In this document: piece after piece, positions 60,287-64,000 of the stretch
Numbering within the stretch: the stretch's first letter is position 1
Layout: each line of letters opens with the position of its first letter
Assembly (NCBI GenBank): GCA_031398745.1
Contig: JANNNX010000050.1
Location: 4,327-68,326 of the forward strand
Length of the DNA: 64,000 bases
Direction: 5' to 3'
From: JANNNX01 sp031398745
GTDB lineage: Bacteria; Actinomycetota; Acidimicrobiia; Acidimicrobiales; CADCSY01
Translations under genes and position numbers: made by a program
Notes under the pieces: model-generated
Told to the model about the DNA's origin: nothing
The model's input: the letters and a program-made list of their open reading frames with translations, nothing else
Databases searched by the model: none

Positions 60287-61504
60287 CTACCCGCTCCTGG
60301 CCGCTCCGACAGTTGGCGGTCCCGCAGGCCGGGACTCGACGTACCGGGCTGCCAGCGGGCCGATGATGGCCGTGAGCAGGACGAACGCGGCGGCAACGGC
60401 ACCGAGCTCCTCGCCATTCGCCAGGGACGCACCGAGGCTGGCAATCACGATCGAGAACTCGCCCCGGGCGATCAATGTAGTTCCGGCACGAAGTCGGCCT
60501 CGTGAGTCCACTCCAGCCCGTCCCGCCGCGACCCAGCCGGTGACGACCTTCCCCGCGATTGCGACCACGGCGAGCCCGAACGCCGGGACAAAGGCATCGA
60601 TCAGGTCACGAGGACTGATCTGAAACGAGAAGAAGAGGAAGAACATGGCAGCGGAGAGATCGCGCAGCGGGCCGATGAGGGCTCCTGCTCGCCGTTGCAC
60701 CGGCCCCGATAGCCCCAGTCCGACGAGGAAGGCACCGATCGCAGCCGAGACCTCGAGCTGTTGCGCCAACCCCCCGACAAGGAGGGTCAGCCCGAATACG
60801 GACAGCAGAAGCGACTCGTCGCTTCCACCCCTCAGGACACTGCTCAGCAGGTCGCCGAAGCGGAGCGCGACGGTGAGGATCACCGCCACCGCGGCGAGCG
60901 CCACGACCACTGTGATCGCCGTCGCCGCGGCGTCAGTCCCGGTTACGAGGGCGGCGGCGAAAGGAAGGAACGCCGCCATCGCCAGGTCTTCGATCACCAA
61001 CAAGTTGAGAATCGACGGCGTCTCAGCGTTATCGAGACGATCGAGATCGGTGAGCACCTTCGACACGATTCCCGACGAGGTCACCCAGCTCACGCCCCCG
61101 AGTAGCACGGCACCCGGAAGGTCCCAGCCCAGCACCAGACCGACGAGGAAGCCCGGACCAAAGTTTGCCGCCGCGTCGGTCGCGCCAGGCACCAGGCCCG
61201 TGCGAAGGCCGTCGCGGAGCTCATCGCCGCTGTACTCGAGTCCCATCGTGAGGAGCAGCAGCAGCACGCCAATCTCGGCCACCAGGGAAATGAAGTCGGC
61301 ACTGATGTCTAAAGGCGCCACCCCGCCTTCGCCCACCGCGAGCCCCGCGAGTAGGTAGAGCGGGATGGCGGTGATGCCGAAGCGTCCCGCCAGCCTGGCG
61401 AGGGCGGCAAGCACCAGCGCGACGGCACCGATCTCGATGAAGGCGATCGCAGCATCCGGGCTCGCCGCCCCCGTAAGCCCCGCGTACTCCTCGGTCCCGA
61501 TCAC
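60287..61504 (-). CDS. monovalent cation:proton antiporter, CPA2 (KefB/Na+/H+ exchanger) family
   Basis: A 405-residue transporter with about twelve transmembrane helices and no C-terminal regulatory NAD-binding (TrkA) domain. Family features are LLAGLAVGEGG, EIGVLLLLLTMGLEYSGDELR, GGVSWVTSSGIVSKVL, NLLVIEDLAMAAFLPF with the ion-binding Asp, and LIARGEFSIVIASLG. The GTG at 61504 is chosen because the longer frame begins inside the adjacent tRNA fragment. The lack of TrkA suggests a simple Na+ or K+/H+ exchanger. It is the last chromosomal gene before the putative island boundary. Confidence 0.93.
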   Translation of the reverse strand: MIGTEEYAGLTGAASPDAAIAFIEIGAVALVLAALARLAGRFGITAIPLYLLAGLAVGEGGVAPLDISADFISLVAEIGVLLLLLTMGLEYSGDELRDGLRTGLVPGATDAAANFGPGFLVGLVLGWDLPGAVLLGGVSWVTSSGIVSKVLTDLDRLDNAETPSILNLLVIEDLAMAAFLPFAAALVTGTDAAATAITVVVALAAVAVILTVALRFGDLLSSVLRGGSDESLLLSVFGLTLLVGGLAQQLEVSAAIGAFLVGLGLSGPVQRRAGALIGPLRDLSAAMFFLFFSFQISPRDLIDAFVPAFGLAVVAIAGKVVTGWVAAGRAGVDSRGRLRAGTTLIARGEFSIVIASLGASLANGEELGAVAAAFVLLTAIIGPLAARYVESRPAGPPTVGAARSG

Positions 61505-61536
61505 CGGGAGCAGTCTGGCGGGAGAATCGGGTTGAG

Positions 61537-61579
61537 CTGGCGGGGGAGGGCTCGAACCTCCAACCTCCTGATCCAAAGT
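61537..61579 (-). repeat. 3' fragment of a tRNA-Gln(TTG) gene, candidate attachment site
   Basis: On the minus strand a perfect tRNA 3' part: anticodon loop with TTG and 3' stem TCAGG, variable AGGTT, T arm GGAGG-TTCGAGC-CCTCC, acceptor strand CCCGCCA and discriminator G. A72 plus G73 fit tRNA-Gln. From 61580 on, the anticodon 5' stem, D arm and acceptor 5' strand are missing and unrelated sequence follows. This is the mark left at the distal end of an element integrated into a tRNA gene. The element side is to the right. Identity as Gln rests on anticodon and acceptor logic only. Confidence 0.75.
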
Positions 61580-61674
61580 TGCACCCAAGGGGTCCAGGGC
61601 CGTCCGAGGTGACCACGACACACCAGGTCAGGCGGGCTCAGCGTCTGGGACAGTCCACCGGAGTACGCAGACTT

Positions 61675-61696
61675 TGGCTACCCGAATGGCTACCCG
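61675..61696. repeat. direct repeat next to the tRNA fragment
   Basis: TGGCTACCCG occurs twice in the same orientation with a 2-base spacer (61675-61684 and 61687-61696), about 100 bases inside the island from the tRNA fragment. Short direct repeats at this distance are where tyrosine integrases bind with their arm domain, so these may be arm-type sites. No coding feature lies between 61580 and 61770. Confidence 0.55.
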
Positions 61697-61770
61697 TTGC
61701 TAGGGCCCGCGCTGGCCGACGTAGCCCCGAGGTGCCAGCCTGACAAACGAGCGAGTCACGGGGAGCGGAG

Positions 61771-62316
61771 ATGTCCGACGAAGGGGAAGCCGAGCCGACC
61801 AGGTCCCGAAGGCTCAGTGCTCTGCGCGTTCTTCCGAGAGCGCTTCCGTGGGCAATCGCTGTGGCGGCAGTAGTGGTGGCCGTGGTTGCGCTGAATCAGA
61901 AGCCGGAGGCGTCACCAGCGACATCCTCTTTCACCCCAACGACCTCGCCAGGCACGACGCCGCCACGATCGGTCGTGACGGTCGACCTTTGGGCTAATGA
62001 AGCCAAGCGTCGCGCCGAGTCGGCCGAACGCGAGGAAGAGGAAGCCCTGCGCGAGGCGGAGGCGGCGCAGCGGAAGGCGGAGGCGGAGGCGGATGACGCC
62101 ATGCGCAAGGCCGACGAGGTCGAGCGAAAGGCCGAGGCCGAGGCGAGGAAGTCAGAGGCCAACCAACGGGCCGCCGAAGAGGCAAGGGCCGAAGCTGAGG
62201 AGGCACAACTCCAGGCCGAGCGAGAGAAGCAAGCCCAACAGAAGAAGATCGATGCGGCATGCGACGAGGCGAGACAGGAGGCAACGTCCATCGACGAGCC
62301 CGACATCTGCGAGTAG
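61771..62316 (+). CDS. bitopic membrane protein with long coiled coil
   Basis: A 181-residue protein of unknown function. A basic N-terminus precedes a transmembrane helix (LPWAIAVAAVVVAVVALN, ~26-43). A Thr/Ser/Pro linker follows, then about 85 residues of continuous Glu, Ala, Lys and Arg in heptad-like order (RAESAEREEEEALREAEAA and onward), and a short Cys-containing end (DAACDEAR and PDICE). Base composition is visibly lower in GC than the chromosomal genes to the left. It is the first gene inside the putative island. No family was recognised. Confidence 0.75.
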   Translation: MSDEGEAEPTRSRRLSALRVLPRALPWAIAVAAVVVAVVALNQKPEASPATSSFTPTTSPGTTPPRSVVTVDLWANEAKRRAESAEREEEEALREAEAAQRKAEAEADDAMRKADEVERKAEAEARKSEANQRAAEEARAEAEEAQLQAEREKQAQQKKIDAACDEARQEATSIDEPDICE

Positions 62317-62570
62317 AGCGACGACCGGCCCATGCGCCCGCAGGGGTGCGTCTCTCACACAGGTCCCTAGCCCCCCTTCAACGGTGGCTCAACCACCCCG
62401 AGCGAGGTTCCCGTATCGGGCATCGGGAGCGCCCACCGAACAGGCCACCAACCGGGCACAGGGCGTCACGCAACGTCCACCGGAGCAGTCCCAGCGGCCC
62501 GGGAGCGGACCTGGGCGCGTGGAGGGTGGCAGGGGCGGGCGCCTCTAGGAGGGTCGAGCGAAGCGGCGGC

Positions 62571-63185
62571 CTATTCGCGGCCTCTTCGCGGCCTGGAATC
62601 TCGAAGCCTCCGTGCCCTGCGCATCCCCGACGCACGAGCTGAGGGAACAAACAGGTCGAAGTCCACCTTCGGCAGCACGGCAAAGCCGTAGTCCAAGGTG
62701 ACGAAGCTGCGAACCCCGGCGGCCGCCGCGCTGGCAGCGTGAGCTGCGTCGTAGGAACCCAGGCCGAGGCGCATGTACGCAGGCACCAGGTCGAGCACGG
62801 CTTCGTCCAGCGCTACCTCGGCCCATTCGATCTGGGTGAGAATCGCGGCCCACTCGCCGAGGACCTGACGGGTGAGCCGGTCGACCCGCCGTCGGACCCG
62901 GCCGTCGGCCCGTGCTCGCCTCCAGTTGGAGTCGACCTCCCGGCAGGCAATTCGGTAGCTGGCTTCGGCCAGCTCCAGGCGCAGCAGCGACCCGAAGTAG
63001 ATGATGCTCCCACTGTCAACGAGTCGTACGAGGAACGCTCGGGCGGCTTCGTAGCGAGGCTCAGCGGGGACCAAGGCCGCGGCGACGAACGACGAGTCGA
63101 CGTAGACCTCTGGGGGGACGAAGAGGGTCAGGTCCTCGAAGCTGAACACCCGGCGATCGGAGGGCGGACGCCCCGGGGGTCGCAC
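62571..63185 (-). CDS. PIN domain RNase, VapC-like toxin
   Basis: A 204-residue PIN-domain protein. The acidic active-site set is Asp30 (VYVDSSFVAAAL), Glu71 (RLELAEASYR), Asp146 (GSYDAAHAASA) and Asp165 (FVTLDYGFA). VapC toxins cleave tRNA or rRNA. It is about 60 residues longer than usual VapC, with an N-terminal extension and a basic C-terminal tail (MRRARRLRDSRPRRGRE). The GTG at 63185 directly follows the stop of a 53-residue basic protein, the expected antitoxin position. Location in the accessory region fits toxin-antitoxin mobility. Confidence 0.85.
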   Translation of the reverse strand: MRPPGRPPSDRRVFSFEDLTLFVPPEVYVDSSFVAAALVPAEPRYEAARAFLVRLVDSGSIIYFGSLLRLELAEASYRIACREVDSNWRRARADGRVRRRVDRLTRQVLGEWAAILTQIEWAEVALDEAVLDLVPAYMRLGLGSYDAAHAASAAAAGVRSFVTLDYGFAVLPKVDFDLFVPSARASGMRRARRLRDSRPRRGRE

Positions 63186-63347
63186 CTAGCGGGGTCGGGT
63201 GTCCTTCACCGCGTCGACGGGAACGCTTACCTTGATGGCAGAGGTGGCCCTCTTCACGGCTTCGACCCGTTCCGCCCTCGTGCCCTTCGGTGGCCCGGAG
63301 CGCCGAATCGTGACCGGCTTGCGGACGCCGTTCTGAGCAGTGGTCAT
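63186..63347 (-). CDS. small basic protein, candidate antitoxin of the PIN gene
   Basis: A 53-residue protein, MTTAQNGVRKPVTIRR at its start, rich in Lys and Arg and ending in DAVKDTRPR. The middle (GTRAERVEAVKRATSAIKVSV) could form one DNA-binding or toxin-binding helix with a strand. It is too short for a recognised VapB fold. Its TAG stop touches the GTG start of the PIN gene with no gap, so the two are one operon. A PIN neutraliser is the best guess by position only. Confidence 0.6.
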   Translation of the reverse strand: MTTAQNGVRKPVTIRRSGPPKGTRAERVEAVKRATSAIKVSVPVDAVKDTRPR

Positions 63348-63562
63348 GGCCGAAGGGTATCTGGTGTCATGACGTGACCTTGACAAGAGGAGGCCATGGC
63401 AAGCCGTCGAGGGCAGCGGACAGCGCGTCGGGAAAGGTTGCTCAGGCATCGAGCTGGCTCGGCCCGGGCATGGGTGCAGGTGCCGTATCTCGATGCCTTC
63501 GAAGCTCATCGGGGCCTTCCTCCCAGCGTCCATCATGCCGCCTCTCGCTCGGCAAGACCCTC

Positions 63563-64000
63563 CTAGGGGGCGAGGAGCTGCTGGCGCTCGTGCTCTTGGC
63601 GCATGGCCTGTTCCCGGAGCTTGTCTCGGTCGACGTACTGGTTCACGGCGGCGGTGAGTACGTCTCGGAGGAGCCGGGGCGGGAACGCTGCGAGGTCGAC
63701 GGTGCCCACGTTGCGGTGGCGATTGGCGTAGGCGGCGGCCCTCGGGTCCTTGCGGGGCACTCTTGGGCAGCGGTGACCGCTACCCGTTCGACGACCTCGA
63801 AGCAGTTGGCGCGCTCCACGAGGTCGCGTTGGATGTCCTCTCCGGTGGGTGAGAGGGCGCCGGCCCAGAGGAGCACCGGCTTGCTCCCGTCTCGGCTCCA
63901 CACGTCCTGCGCCAGCCCATCGACGAAGGTCGAGGGTTGGTACCCGTCGACTGCGAAGGAGGTGACGCCGAGAGGGCCGAACCATTGGTCCAGGACCTCG
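63563..64000 (-). pseudogene. frameshifted gene, cut by the window edge
   Basis: Two adjoining protein-like pieces in different frames. The 5' piece (64000 to about 63750) reads DVWSRDGSKPVLLWAGALSP, and DLVERANCFEVVERVAVTA. The 3' piece, from about 63750 to the TAG at 63563, reads KDPRAAAYANRHRNVGTV, LLRDVLTAAVNQYVD and ends in a Glu/Gln/Arg-rich tail. One frame change near 63750 would join them. The gene is therefore probably broken, and its start lies beyond the window. The family is not recognised. Confidence 0.6.

Noticed and set aside
61537..61620. Intact tRNA gene
   Set aside because: The T arm and 3' side are perfect, but the anticodon 5' stem, D arm and acceptor 5' strand are absent.
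61537..61621. Upstream start of the antiporter frame to 61621
   Set aside because: That extension would translate the tRNA fragment and unrelated sequence; the GTG at 61504 gives a normal membrane N-terminus.
63563..63985. One intact 140-residue gene
   Set aside because: Only the C-terminal half reads as protein; the N-terminal half is better in another frame, so a frameshift is more likely.

Overview
The window is chromosomal DNA of a very GC-rich actinobacterium. Two conserved blocks point to this: mfd, mazG, a SurA-like lipoprotein, eno, ftsB, DUF501 and ppx, and glmU, prs, rplY, pth. Both follow the order known from mycobacteria and other Actinobacteria. Flavin/F420-type luciferase-like oxidoreductases, MmpL/RND and many TetR regulators, with no outer-membrane assembly genes, fit an environmental lineage such as the Acidimicrobiia. 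The lineage is an inference from gene content.

Layout. 1-11 kb is a cell-surface glycan locus: four polytopic GT-C-like membrane proteins, a family 2 glycosyltransferase, a small methyltransferase, and a 659-residue methyltransferase / kinase-like / coiled-coil protein built like the O-antigen chain terminator WbdD. 11-18 kb holds ppx, DUF501, ftsB, eno, mazG and a PPIase lipoprotein on the minus strand. It is interrupted between ftsB and DUF501 by a plus-strand AbiEi/DUF559 nuclease-like gene flanked by two copies of a palindromic repeat. 18-30 kb has a CDP-paratose epimerase-like enzyme, an orphan solute-binding lipoprotein with a divergent TetR gene and an operator-like palindrome, mfd, a two-component system and a sugar-acid-type dehydratase/dehydrogenase pair. 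30-35 kb has pth, rplY, an esterase, prs and a shortened GlmU. 35-42 kb has a membrane protein and a likely operon of thiolase, TetR, Rieske oxygenase and a second orphan solute-binding protein. 42-51 kb is mixed: ABC-F, FAD monooxygenase, ATP-dependent DNA ligase, doubled DUF427, epimerase, VOC protein, galactokinase and TetR. 51-60 kb is catabolic and efflux: an SDR remnant, three luciferase-like oxidoreductases, an HsaA-like flavoprotein, TetR genes and an MmpL exporter.

At 61.54 kb lies the 3' part of a tRNA gene, probably tRNA-Gln(TTG), with its 5' half missing. This is the expected scar at the distal end of an element integrated into a tRNA gene. Everything to its right looks accessory: a coiled-coil membrane protein, a VapBC-like PIN toxin pair and a frameshifted gene cut by the window edge. 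The island therefore probably continues beyond the window. No intact tRNA, rRNA or CRISPR array was seen. Coding density is high. The only larger non-coding gaps (up to about 250 bases) hold the repeats, the operators, or nothing recognisable, the last being 62317-62570 and 63348-63562.
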